Positions 23,122-33,789 of a DNA stretch of 64,000 nucleotides are shown here, piece by piece. The notes below the pieces were generated by a model. The model was given only the letters and a program-made list of their open reading frames with translations. It did no database searches and was not told the origin of the DNA. Source of the DNA: Culex pipiens pallens (taxonomy: Eukaryota; Arthropoda; Insecta; Diptera; Culicidae); contig NC_068938.1 of the NCBI RefSeq assembly GCF_016801865.2, forward strand, positions 23,824,158 through 23,888,157, read 5' to 3'. Position 1 is the stretch's first letter; each line of letters opens with the position of its first letter. A program made the translations under genes and the position numbers.

Positions 23122-23335
23122 CAGCTGGAAGAAGGGTTTTAAGGTAGCTTGTGTGATTGTAGTACAAATTGTCAATAATTTTGTAATTTTTGTAACATTG
23201 TAATATTTTTGTAATTTTGTTTTAAATAGATTCTGATGATGGCCGAAAGGAGAAAAGTAGGCCGAAACGTAAGAAAAAACGTTTAACAATTGTGTTATTA
23301 TTCGCCGAAAAATATCAATTTAAACAAAGAAAGTA
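22852..23335 (+). repeat. Right inverted arm of the Penelope-like element
   Basis: Partner of 20452-20935. It covers the end of the endonuclease coding region (from about residue 636) and the whole 3' UTR. This is the native orientation relative to the CDS. Confidence 0.95.
23233..23283 (+). ncRNA. Hammerhead-ribozyme-like core in the PLE 3' UTR
   Basis: CTGATGA (23233-23239), a bulged T, stem II GGCC (23241-23244) with GGCC (23260-23263), then GAAA (23264-23267). Stem III is ACGT (23267-23270) pairing with ACGT (23279-23282), and position 23283 is a T that would be the cleavage-site nucleotide in a GUU triplet. Stem I is weak: TGTTTTAAA upstream can pair imperfectly with TTTAACA downstream. 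Hammerhead motifs are established in the terminal repeats of Penelope-like elements. Activity here is inferred only. Confidence 0.6.
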
Positions 23336-23372
23336 AAAATACTCGGCGATCAAAAATAGAAAAATAAATATC
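23336..23372 (+). other. Asymmetric ~37-bp PLE tail
   Basis: AT-rich sequence between the right arm and the right target duplication with no counterpart at the left end. A short one-sided extension of ~34-40 bp is a described feature of Penelope. Confidence 0.75.
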
Positions 23373-23384
23373 GCATTGATAATA
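23373..23384 (+). repeat. 12-bp target-site duplication, right
   Basis: GCATTGATAATA, identical to 20442-20453. Confidence 0.9.
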
Positions 23385-23669
23385 ATATAAATCTTGTTTG
23401 GACTCGTTTAAAATATTTCGAACTTTTATAAAATTACATTTTTAGCACCGCAAAAGGTTTTTTTTTCTAACAAAAGTAAAATTTCCGTCAATACTTAGAA
23501 ATTTTGGAAACTTATCATTGTAAAACAACTGGACGAGTGCATGAACTTTTTTTTCGTTGAAATGTTGAACCGTGGCACATATTTGATTTTTTTTAAATAA
23601 TTAGTTTTTTGCCACATTTTGGTCAAAGTCGAGGGACATAAAATTCATAAAAGATTTGCAACGGCCTTA

Positions 23670-24021
23670 ATGAGAACCGACAAAATGAATTTTTAATTTT
23701 TTTTATTTCCTTTTTACAAAAAAATAACACGCAACTTTTTTTACAATAAAAATATTCAAAAATAAGAATGAATGTATGAAGATCATCATTTCATTTCATA
23801 TTAATATCTTAATTTTTTTTAACATGACAAAAAAAATCCTTGAAGTCGTTTTTTAAAGTGAACTCCAGTACAAAACTTCAATTCCATTCTATATTTGCAA
23901 TCATAATAGACTTTGCAATACTTTGAAAATAAAAAAAATCACTGGCAATTTTGATGAAAACATTCGTAATGTTTATGTTTTAACATTTCAGAAATATTTT
24001 TTGGAAAAAAAGACCCGTAAA
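23670..24021. other. AT-rich sequence, nothing recognised
   Basis: No gene or repeat end seen. Confidence 0.4.
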
Positions 24022-24023
24022 TA

Positions 24024-24626
24024 CAGTCCAGACTCGATTATCCGAAATTCGATTATCCGATGATTTGAATGGATCTTCGGATAATCAAATCAGGAACAAT
24101 TTTTTTTCGTATTTTTTTTACTTTCTTACTTTTAACAACAAATCTGGAGCAACATTTAAAAAGGGCGCACACACATTTTGACAGATGCAATTATTTTGAA
24201 ATTTCCAAGACAACGAGTAACTATTTAGCAAACCCCAAAGTGTTAAGAGGTAGCTGGGGAGGTCAGCTATTGTTTTACACTTCGAGTTTTGTGAAAAAGT
24301 TTCCTGAAGCTTGAGAATTTTCAAAATAGTTCAAATTGTCAAAACGCTTATCCGCCCTTTTCTCGTCTTGCTCCAGAAATACGAGTTCTGCGATCCCATT
24401 TTAGTAAAATTTGAGTGGTTGGTTGTGTATTAAATTATGAAATGATTTTTTTCAATATTTCATCACCACCATTTTGGCCACCATCTTGGATTTAAAAATT
24501 TTAAAACACCTTAGAGTAGTTTAGAGGTCATACTAATGTTCAACAATAATAAAAAGACAGCGAAAAAAAAAATTTTTTTTTCGTAATTCGATTATCCAAG
24601 GCCTTCGGATAATCGAGCCTGGACTG
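24024..24626. mobile_element. Pogo-type MITE family P, copy 2
   Basis: Terminal inverted repeats CAGTCCAGACTCGATTATCC and GGATAATCGAGCCTGGACTG differ by one base and are flanked by TA at 24022-24023 and 24627-24628. The interior contains ATGACCTC/GAGGTCAT-type phrases shared with copy 1 in opposite orientation. At 603 bp and with no transposase it is a non-autonomous element, probably Tc1/mariner-pogo type. Confidence 0.88.
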
Positions 24627-24637
24627 TACTTAAAAAA

Positions 24638-27250
24638 CTTAAGAGCCATATTTTCGCTAGGGGGCATGGCTTTGTTCTAGAGGTCGTATCGATGAGCTCC
24701 GATTTTGATGAAACTTTCAGCGTTTAAGGGTCTACACAAAAGATGAACTCATGCCAAATATGAGCCCTCTACGATGCGGGGAAGTGAGGTAAAATATCAA
24801 TTTAAAATTTGGCAAAAATGTTAAAAAAAAATAGGCCGAATTTTTCAAATGCACATAACTCAAGTTTGGCAATACGTAAACCTGCTCGCTTGGTTTCATT
24901 TGAATGGTTTTTACATGCACTACAACTTTGACTTTGAATGACATCTGTCGGATACTTACTTCCAGAGATATTTACTAATTACTGAAAAGTCGAGATTTTT
25001 TTTAATATTGTCGTATCTTTCTCAAAAACGTACATACCACCATACCTTGGCTTGTACTCTAAGTCTACAATAAAAAAATTGGTACCTCCGATTGTAGTAA
25101 AAAAATCAATAATTCTTTGAAAATCATTTTTTTAATTAAATTTTACAATTCCATCAAACCCAAAACAATGTTTCAATATGAAATTGTTCTTGTTGAGTAT
25201 CAATTTTATCACCGAATATGTGTTATACGCCGGAGATGTTTATGGCATGTTTTGATACAAGACTTTGCGCAAAACATCAGTTTTCATTCAAAAAACTATT
25301 ATTTTAAGGGGTGCTCAAAGTTTTTGGATGCCGGGACAACTTTGAAGCTCAAATGAGCTAACGGGCTAAATGTATAGAACTGGTTATTTAAAAAATAAAT
25401 TACGTTATTTTAATTTATAATTCTAAAAAGTTCATCAACCACTTGATTTTTTTTTGAATTTCTGTAAATTTTTTGGAAGTTTTTGGTATTTAAAAATAAT
25501 AGAAAACAGAAAATGAAAGTTGTCATTTTTTGTTGATTTTATTGTTTTAGGAATTTGAAATAAGGTATTTAGTTAAATGTTCTTGAGTTTTTTTATATTT
25601 TGAAAATGGTAACATGAATTCTGAACAGTTTATGTAATTTAATCTTTCAATCAATTGTAACGTTTTGGACGTGATATTCCAACAATTTGACTCTGGTTAT
25701 GGTCGAGGGGAGGCAAAAAAAATTAAAAGAAATATTAAAAGTGAAATTACAAGTCAGAATTTCAGTGAAAAAATGGTTAGAAAATTTATTGTACACGCGT
25801 TCAGTTTATTTGCAATCATTCTTTTTAAAAATGTCTCAATAATCTCTTTTCGAACGCATTGCTTTGAAAACTTCAGCAGCAGTGAATATTTTGCCCGTTA
25901 ATTCCCCAAGACTAAATAATTCCAACATGTACTGCTTTATATTGGGGTCAAAGCGTTGAGTTTCCCGATTACTAATATACCAAACTTTGCTATAATATAA
26001 AATACTGTATTCATTAAAACTTGTGATGTCACCTGCTTCGCTTGATTTTGTCTATGCTAATGGTTGATTCAACAAAAATGTCTGCTGAAAGTTTATACAT
26101 CTCAACCTGCATCGGATATAAACGTCTAGATAGTTTGATATTTGTAAATTCATCTGTTTTTTTGGCGTTCATTTTGTGATCATCTTTGCGACTTAGAGGT
26201 CATAATGAGAAATGACATTCACACCCATTTTCAATTTAATTTTACTCATTTTTATTTTCTCACCTTCTCCTATATTAAAGTATCTTCAAAAAGTCATGAA
26301 TGGGTTTTTAAATTCAATGTAACAACAGCAAAATAGTTTTTAAAATAGTTTCAGCTTGCATTCACAAACATTTTTTTTATTTTTTCAATACAGTTATTGG
26401 AATAAGTTTGGCATAAAAGCTCAAATTATAGTATAAACATATTCGGTGATAAAATTGAGACTCAACAAGAACAATTTCATATCGAAACATTGTTTTGGGT
26501 TTGATGGAATTGTAAAATTTAATTAAAAAAATGATTTTCAAAGAATTATTGATTTTTTTACCACAATCGGAGGTACCAAAAAGTTTTTATTGTAGACTTA
26601 GAGTACAAGCCATGCCTCAATTTCGCCACATACCCAAGTAACAATTTTTTCCAGGAGTTCTACAAGAGCTCTTCAAGATAGCTACAGCATAGCAGTTTGG
26701 ACCGCGGTAGGATAAAACTCTCTTCAAGTACTCTTCCAAACTCCTGAAGAAGTTTTGAAGAGAATTTTATCCTACCGCGGTCCAAACTACTATGCTGTAG
26801 CTATCTTGAAGAGCTCTTGTAGAACTCCTGGAAAAAATGTTACTTGGGTAGGGTATGGTGGTATGTACGTTTTTGAGAAAGATACGACAATTTAAAAAAA
26901 AAAAATCACGACTTTTCAGTAATTAGTAAATATCTCTGGAAGTAAGTTTCCGACTGATGTCATTCAAAGTCGAAGTTGTAGTGCATGTAAAAACCATTCA
27001 AATGAAACCAAGAGAGCAGGTTTACGTATTGCCAAACTTGAGTTATGAGCATTTGAAAAATTCGGCCTATTTTTTTAAAACATTTTTGCCAAATTTTAAA
27101 TTGATATTTTACCTCACTTCCCCGCATCGTAGAGGGCTCATATTTGGCATGAGTTCATATTTTGTGTAGACCAACAAACGCTGAAAGTTTCATCAAAATC
27201 GGAGCTCATCGATAGGAGCAGCGTGCCCCTAGCGAAAATCTGGCTCTTAA
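24638..27250. mobile_element. Element V: 2.6-kb element with long inverted arms
   Basis: Left arm ~24638-25235 is the reverse complement of right arm ~26428-27250, with paired positions summing to 51901 through 24732-24944/26957-27169. The ends read TTAAGAGCCATATTTTCGCT and AGCGAAAATCTGGCTCTTAA. The ~1.2-kb middle is AT-rich without a recognised protein. The right arm is longer because a 216-bp hairpin MITE sits in it. A similar 70-codon frame in both arms reflects the duplication, not a gene. Confidence 0.85.
26633..26848. mobile_element. 216-bp hairpin MITE, TA-flanked
   Basis: CCCAAGTAACAATTTTTTCC on the left pairs with the right end GTTACTTGGG; about 100 bp of each half are almost perfectly complementary. 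TA flanks both ends (26631-26632 and 26849-26850). It interrupts the right arm of element V; the left arm has the uninterrupted sequence. No coding capacity. Confidence 0.9.
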
Positions 27251-27522
27251 TATACTTTAAATACTTAAAATATTTAAAATACTTAAAATATTTGAAATAC
27301 TTAAAATATTTAAAATACTTAGAATACTTAAAATACTTAAAATACTTAATATACTTAAAATACTTAAAATACTTAAAATACTTAAAATACTTAAAATACT
27401 TAAAATACTTAAAATACTTAAAATACTTAAAATACTTAAAATACTTAAAATACTTAAAATACTTAAAATACTTAAAATATTTAAAAAACTTAAAATACTT
27501 AAAATACTTAAAATACTAAAAT
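27250..27522 (+). repeat. (TACTTAAAA)n 9-bp array
   Basis: About 30 units, with early variants (TATTTAAAA, TACTTAGAA) near the left end and one AAACTTAAAA near 27485. It abuts the right end of element V and translates as a spurious Lys-Tyr-Leu repeat. Confidence 0.97.
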
Positions 27523-27626
27523 TGTCATGCCTTTTTTAATATGAGATCCGGACATTTTTGTAAGCAATGTTATAATAGCAAACAGAAATGAATTTCTATT
27601 AATTTGCGAATCTTAGTTTTTTATTA

Positions 27627-27707
27627 ACACCTAAACTTCCAAGCTCGAGAAAAAGGGGGATTTTCCATACTAATTCCCCCTTTTTCTCGAGCTTGGGGTT
27701 TAGGTGT
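27627..27707. repeat. 81-nt near-perfect hairpin
   Basis: ACACCTAAA and CCAAGCTCGAGAAAAAGGGG on the 5' side pair with CCCCTTTTTCTCGAGCTTGG and TTTAGGTGT on the 3' side, with one small asymmetric bulge and a 13-nt loop. The size and shape resemble a pre-miRNA, but a tiny palindromic transposon remnant is equally likely. Confidence 0.8.
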
Positions 27708-27840
27708 AAATGAAAATGCATCATTTTTGTCCATATACAAGCAATTTCCCTAAGCAAACTCGAATAAAAATTGAATCCGATTTCACCAAGCTTTAATTCC
27801 AAACCTTTGATAGGGATGTCACGACTCATTAGACGAATAC

Positions 27841-28254
27841 GACAACAATTTCGCTCTCGATCGATCTCTCTCTCCCCAATCCATCAGGTCACTTGTCCGG
27901 CGTAACATTCACTCCCGTCCGGGTTGATCCCGCAGAAATAAAACAGAACAAGCCGGCGAGAGGGCTTATCAAAATGAGTTATAATATAAAACACAAAATC
28001 TCAAACGCGCTCGCGCTGAAGACCTGCGTGCAGGTTCGTGATTACAAAATTATGCCCATAAATCGTGGGCCCTCGGGGAACATGGACGCTCGCTCTCTCC
28101 CGCCGGAAAGTTGTAGGGATGAGGGATGGCACCGGCAGCATCCAGTATTTGGCCGCGGGCCACTTGTGGGGCGACCCCTTGGGCCACAGCAGCTGTCGGC
28201 GGTGGACAGTGGGACAGATTGGACGAAATTGAGCCTGGTGAAGAGAAATTGAGT
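27841..28254. other. Low-copy GC-rich segment
   Basis: Unique-looking DNA with GC-rich stretches (for example near 28080-28200). Only short ORFs on the plus strand; not called as a gene. Confidence 0.4.
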
Positions 28255-29115
28255 CAGATAATGTCCTGTGAAGTCAAGTGGAGTCGAGTGAATTCAGTGA
28301 AGTCTTGTTACGTGAAGTCAGGTGAAGTCAAGTGAATTGAGGAGAAGTCAAGAGAAGCCATGTGAAGACAAGTGAAACCGTGCAGTCAAAGTAGAAGTCA
28401 GGTGAAGTCGAACTAGATGTCAAGTAAAGTCAATTGAAGTCAAGTGAAGTCAAGTGAAGTCAAGGGAAATGAAGTGAAGTGAGCAGAAGTCAAGTGAAGC
28501 CACGTGAAATCAAGTGAAGTCAAGTGAAGTCACGTGAAGTCAAGTAAATTAAGTGAAAACAAGTGAAGGCAAGTGAAGTCAAGTGAAGTCAAGTGAAGTC
28601 AAGTGAAGACAAGTGAAGTCAAGTGAAGACAAATGAAGTCAAGTGAAGTCAAGTGAATTAAGTGAAGTCAAGTGAAATCAAGTGAAGTCACGTGAAATCA
28701 AGTGAAGTCAAGTGAAGTCAAGTGAAGTCAAGTGAAGGCAAGTAGAGTCAAGTGAAGTCAAGTGAAGTCAAGTGAAGTCAAGTGAAGTCAAAAGAAGTCA
28801 CGTAAAGTCAAGTGAAGTCACGTGAATTCAAGTGAATTAAGTGAAGTCAAGTGAAATCAAGTGAAGTCAAGTGAAGTCAAGTGAAGTCAAGTGAAGTCAC
28901 GTGAAGTCAAGTGAAACAAGTGAAGTCAAGTGAAGTCAAGTGAAGTCAAGTGAAGTCAAGTGAAGTCAAGTGAATTAAGTGAAGTCAAGTGAAATCAAGT
29001 GAAGTCAAGTGAAGACAAGTGAAGTCAAGTAAAGTTAAGTGAAGTCAAAGTAGAAGTCAGGTAAAGACAGGTGAAATGAAGTGAAGTCAAATGAAGTCAA
29101 GTGAAGTCAGGAGAC
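28255..29115 (+). repeat. (AAGTGAAGTC)n 10-bp minisatellite
   Basis: Imperfect tandem units of AAGTGAAGTC with variants AAGTGAATTA, ACGTGAAGTC and AAGTGAAATC. Larger blocks such as GTGAATTAAGTGAAGTCAAG recur, suggesting higher-order duplication. Confidence 0.96.
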
Positions 29116-31375
29116 TTTTTCAGCAACCTGATTTTGACCACATTCAAGCTTTCCTACCCCACTGTCCATTTAAGCAGATTTTCCCAAGGATGTAATCGCG
29201 TGTAGTCTACTTGTTGTGCTACACATCTCGCAAGACCGCTCGAGTGGAAGTTTGGCAAACATCTGCTCGAGCTTCGAAAGATGCAAAAGATGAGCTCCAA
29301 CTCTTGCTCTTGTTGCAGAACAAGGCGGGTGCGTGAGAGAAAGTTTGTTTGCCAACCATCCACCATGCATGTCCAGAAAATGTCAGATTTGATTAATTTC
29401 TGCGCGCTGACATAATTAAGTCCTACAGCGGTGTGGTAGGACGTACAAACACGATTCTAGGCTCCTCCGCGGATGACCCGGGGGAGGTCGAGCTCAGGTG
29501 GTTCAGGTGCGTGGGAAAACATCAACCCGGATAATTTTCGTCGGAGTTTTTTGGGGCTGTGAGAAAGACAAAGTTCGCGGGCACAGGTTCTTGTGGGACA
29601 CAGTATCTTGTGCGGGACAGTTCAGTGAAATGTGATATTTTGCTGAGGGCATGTTGACTGGCGCTAATGAATTGTTGTTTTGGATGAAAACTAGAGCAAA
29701 CATGTGTTTTGAGTTAATTAAGTGCTTTTTCGTCCATAGCATAAATTGAATTATTTCAAATCATCATAAATTCAATTTAAAATACTTCATCTAAACTTAA
29801 CCACAAGTCATTTCTCGACCAATTACTTAGTAAACCTGCAGACACATTTCCGTGAACACTTGCTTTTCCAGCATTGCATTTGACCAAAGGGCATCAACAA
29901 TCCCCTATGAAGTGAAACAAATTGCTCCAATAACACCTCATCACAACAGGGGAAACCACAGCCATGGTATTAGATGATTTCATAGACAAATGAACATAAT
30001 TTTCTCTATTTTTCAACTTCTTTTTATTTATTTTTTTAAAAAATACATATTCAGAAAAATTAATAAAAAAAAAAAACATTATTTATTGACATAAAGTCAA
30101 AAATCCAATTCTTACCAAGTTATCACAGTCTGGAACTGTCTGGAAATATTGAACCAAATAAAAAGACTACAAATTGTCCTGTGGTGGTGATGGTGGGAAC
30201 ATTGGCATGGCCGCCGGGAGGCAAAAAGGGCCTAATCACCATGAGAAAGTAATGTTCTATTTCCACGAAAAAATGGTAGCCCATAGCTCTTTCCCTTCAA
30301 TAGCAGCAAGAGAGAAACCGCGGAAAACCGCATTAAACCTATATAAATACACCACATTTTATGGTAATGCATATCTGTTTTTCAAAGTAGTTTTGCGCAC
30401 CCTCCCGGAGAAGCATGCTGCCAAGTTGTGTAGTCTGGTCTCATAAAATCATGACGCTCGCACCTCATCCTCATCCACCAACATAAAAAGCAGAGATGTA
30501 GCAAAGATGGGTTGAAGCTTTATACTAATTCAAGGTATCAACAACTCTTTTTCAATTTTAATTATTAATTAAACCCCTAAGTACGCCCCTAATTCCCATC
30601 CAGGGCGTGATCCTCGCAACAACTAGTCTCCGCTCTCCACACAATAACTTAGAGATAAATGAAATAAAATATATGCTTAGCTCTAGATAATGCGGGGAAA
30701 ATTGAATCCCACCCTCACTCCGCCACCACGACAAGACCATCGAAGGCCGAAATGATTGGCCAGCCAGCGGTCATCATCGTCGATCCGGTAAAGTGCACCC
30801 CGAAACGGTTCCCAGCCTCTGCTCTGGACAGCCTTCAAAGCTCACTGACCATCATCAGCCCAGCAACAACCTGCACATTAAAACCTGCCAGTGCACTCTC
30901 GGACACAAAACAGACATTAGACCTCGGCCCTCAAAACGGACCGCTGGATGGACCTGCTCCAGGGCAAAAGTGGCCGCGCACGAACTAGGGCCCGGGCCCG
31001 GAGAGTGATTAGTTTGGTAATTAAGGGAAACATCTTACTTTAATTGCACTCTCCTCTCTCTCTCGGAAGAACGCTGGTCGTGGAGTTGGAGGCGGAAAAT
31101 TGGGGCCGATGCGGAGTTGATCGTGGTGGATTGGTTGGATCGATTAAAGCACTGAACTTGACGGCCGGGGCAACCTTGCGGGATCGGCAATTTGTAGTCA
31201 GGGCTCTCCAAGAGACGTGAGTAGGGCGAAGGGTCGTGGATCAATTTTCATCGATGAGAAAAGCTCTTGTTTTGGCGTGGAAAACAATACAAATTATTGG
31301 CGGAACAGTTAGTTGGAAGAAGAATATGACTTCATGGTATGAACTCATTGCGCTCGTCGAACTTAAGATTTTTTC
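29116..31375. other. Low-copy island
   Basis: Mixed composition with no family shared within the window. GC-rich parts near 29430-29520 and 30780-31010. Short ORFs only. No gene recognised. Confidence 0.4.
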
Positions 31376-31383
31376 ATTATTGA

Positions 31384-31632
31384 AATCAAAATCAACGTCA
31401 ACGTCAACGTCAACGTCAACGTCAACGTCAACGTCAACGTCAACGTCAACGTCAACGTCAACGTCAACGTCAACGTCAACGTCAACGTCAACGTCAACGT
31501 CAACGTCAACGTCAACGTCAACGTCAACGTCAACGTCAACGTCAACGTCAACGTCAACGTCAACGTCAACGTCAACGTCAACGTCAACGTCAACGTCAAC
31601 GTCAACGTCAACGTCAACGTCAACGTCAACGT
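31384..31632 (+). repeat. (CAACGT)n hexamer array
   Basis: About 41 perfect units. The array contains an ACGT palindrome every 6 bp and one CpG per unit (about 41 CpGs in 249 bp). Confidence 0.98.
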
Positions 31633-31635
31633 TAT

Positions 31636-32204
31636 TGTTTTTAGTTTTTAGTTTTTAGTTTTTAGTTTTTAGTTTTTAGTTTTTAGTTTTTAGTTTTTAG
31701 TTTTTAGTTTTTAGTTTTTAGTTTTTAGTTTTTAGTTTTTAGTTTTTAGTTTTTAGTTTTTAGTTTTTAGTTTTTAGTTTTTAGTTTTTAGTTTTTAGTT
31801 TTTAGTTTTTTAGTTTTTAGTTTTTAGTTTTTAGTTTTTAGTTTTTAGTTTTTAGTTTTTAGTTTTTAGTTTTTAGTTTTTAGTTTTTAGTTTTTAGTTT
31901 TTAGTTTTTAGTTTTTAGTTTTTAGTTTTTAGTTTTTAGTTTTTAGTTTTTTAGTTTTTAGTTTTTAGTTTTTAGTTTTTAGTTTTTAGTTTTTAGTTTT
32001 TAGTTTTTAGTTTTTAGTTTTTAGTTTTTAGTTTTTAGTTTTTAGTTTTTAGTTTTTAGTTTTTAGTTTTTAGTTTTTAGTTTTTAGTTTTTAGTTTTTA
32101 GTTTTTAGTTTTTAGTTTTTAGTTTTTAGTTTTTAGTTTTTAGTTTTTAGTTTTTAGTTTTTAGTTTTTAGTTTTTAGTTTTTAGTTTTTAGTTTTTAGT
32201 TACT
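31636..32204 (+). repeat. (TTTTTAG)n heptamer array
   Basis: About 80 units with two single-T insertions (near 31808 and 31948). No C on the plus strand. It directly follows the CAACGT array. Confidence 0.98.
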
Positions 32205-33780
32205 AGTTTTTGTCAGATTCTACTAATTTTTATTGATCCCGTTGAGTAAACAAACTTCTTGAAGCTCTAGCTCCGACCTTTTTCTTCCTGGGGTCTAAAG
32301 TGTCGAAAAGTGGCCCGGCTGCGCGATGCGAGATAATCTTTTTATTACACTTGGGTGGCAAAGCCACCGTGTGCGAGTTCATAACACTTCTCGCGTTCTC
32401 GACTTTTCCTGCTGCTGGAGGTATGCTGAAGTACAGAGGTACACAAGTGCAGAAGGTTTAAGCAGCAGCAAAAACGCGCTAAACGTTTAACGATCATCGC
32501 TCGGATCTACCGCACCGATCAACGGGGCGTTAAATGCTACCGCACATGAAGTTTTTCTGGAGTATGAGTTCTACTGGAGAAGTTCGATGGGCGCTTGGTC
32601 TAGAAGAATAACTGTTTTCGCACCAACCTACCTCACCTGTCTGGGTAATGATTCATAAAGGTGTTATTTTTATTAGACCTTCCTCTACATCGAAATACCT
32701 GTCCAAAGATGATTGAACGTTTAGTGCGGCATCATCCGCTTCCCAAACGAGTAAAAAACGATCCGAAATCTGCTCAATCTGAAATTCACGAAGATCCACC
32801 GACTTCTTTTACAGGTTTGAAATTAGCTCAAATTCGGTTTGGCGAGGAGGTCGTAAACACCAACCGGTCAACTTGTACCACTTGTTCGCTGACCACAAAA
32901 CTCTTCCAGCAGATCACGAGTGTTGGCCGTTGTCCGCGTCACATCCGTGATGGAATCGCCATCCTGCTGCGCGATAAGCCGCTTTTCTTCAGACCTCTTC
33001 TTTGCTGTTCAAAAAAGGATTTAAAATTTATAGCTCTGGCACGACTCACACACAGCATAACACAGAACTGATGAGTCTAACAAGTGTCGCCTGTCCGATC
33101 TCGATCCCCTCGACGCTGGAAAGCTGGATCAGCCACACCGGCTACCAGCGTTACGTTGGCCAAGCTACTAGCCACGACTAACCGGTCCCATTGCGGAGGA
33201 AGACGAGAGACGGAGGTGACTTTTAACGCTAATTTTGGCCCATAAAATATACGATAATGGTAATTTGGTCTCGTCAACATCTTGGCCTCCGAGCGTTCGA
33301 TATTGTTTTAATTCCCTCCTTCGAAAATGGAACATCTTGAGCCGTTTTTCGTTTGAGACGGAAACGGACTCATCTTCATGCAATTGGGCTTAAGCGCGCG
33401 GGAATTGGCAGCGTGGCGTCCGACGTCTTATCGAGGCAGTGCCCCTCCTCGCGTCGAAAAGCTGTGAAAATGGCCGTAAATCTGCATAAAATATTCCACC
33501 ACGGTCTCTAATCACCCGAAAGTGCGGCGGTCCAACCAGGCTTGTTGTTTTGACGTACGGAACCAGGAATTAAAACCATTTCGATGGTAATCGGGCGTGA
33601 ATGGTTATTAGCTATGGCTAATAGACTACGGAGCATCGTCGCGGTCTAGGCCGGGGTCTTCCGTAATCAGGTCGAGGTGGTTTCCACGCGGTTTGTTAGG
33701 GTAGAGTCAACGAGGTTGACTGGGTTTTGTTGGAATAGTTTAGCTTAGGATTTGTACAAAAAAAAAGATTTTGAGATGGC
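32205..33780. other. Low-copy island
   Basis: GC-richer DNA. A frame of roughly 120 codons from the ATG at about 32709 to 33071 is the longest here. It has no recognisable domain and I do not call it a gene. No repeats shared with the rest of the window. Confidence 0.4.
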
Positions 33781-33789
33781 AACAGAACA

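Larger units (their letters stand above)
20454..23372 (+). mobile_element. Penelope-like retroelement (PLE), inverted-arm configuration
   Basis: The element carries a reverse transcriptase-GIY-YIG endonuclease frame between two ~484-bp inverted arms. It has a ~37-bp asymmetric tail (23336-23372) after the right arm and perfect 12-bp target duplications outside. The internal region starts abruptly at 20936, without its own leader, and the left arm is a flipped copy of the 3' end. This looks like a copy whose 5' part was replaced by an inverted terminal copy during reverse transcription. Nearly identical arms and an open frame indicate recent insertion. Confidence 0.93.
20294..23669 (+). mobile_element. 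R1 element, copy c, split by a Penelope-like element
   Basis: Left part 20294-20453 starts AGGCCGTTGCAAATATTTTC; right part 23373-23669 ends TTTGCAACGGCCTT. The two parts join at GCATTGATAATA, which is duplicated around the inserted retroelement. The uninterrupted family continues here as GCATTGATAATCATATT (compare 61156), which confirms the insertion point. Confidence 0.9.

Noticed and set aside
24732..24944. Conserved 70-codon gene present in two copies (also 26957-27169)
   Set aside because: Both lie in the inverted arms of one element, so identity reflects the arms. Composition is AT-rich with no protein features.
27223..27519. 98-codon Lys-Tyr-Leu repeat protein
   Set aside because: Produced by the 9-bp TACTTAAAA array, with no independent coding signal.
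31236..31658. 140-codon Ser-Thr repeat frame and 88-codon Leu-Thr frame
   Set aside because: Both come from the CAACGT hexamer array.
32709..33071. Possible ~120-codon gene
   Set aside because: No recognisable domain, no supporting splice or poly(A) signals, and similar-length frames are expected in GC-richer DNA.
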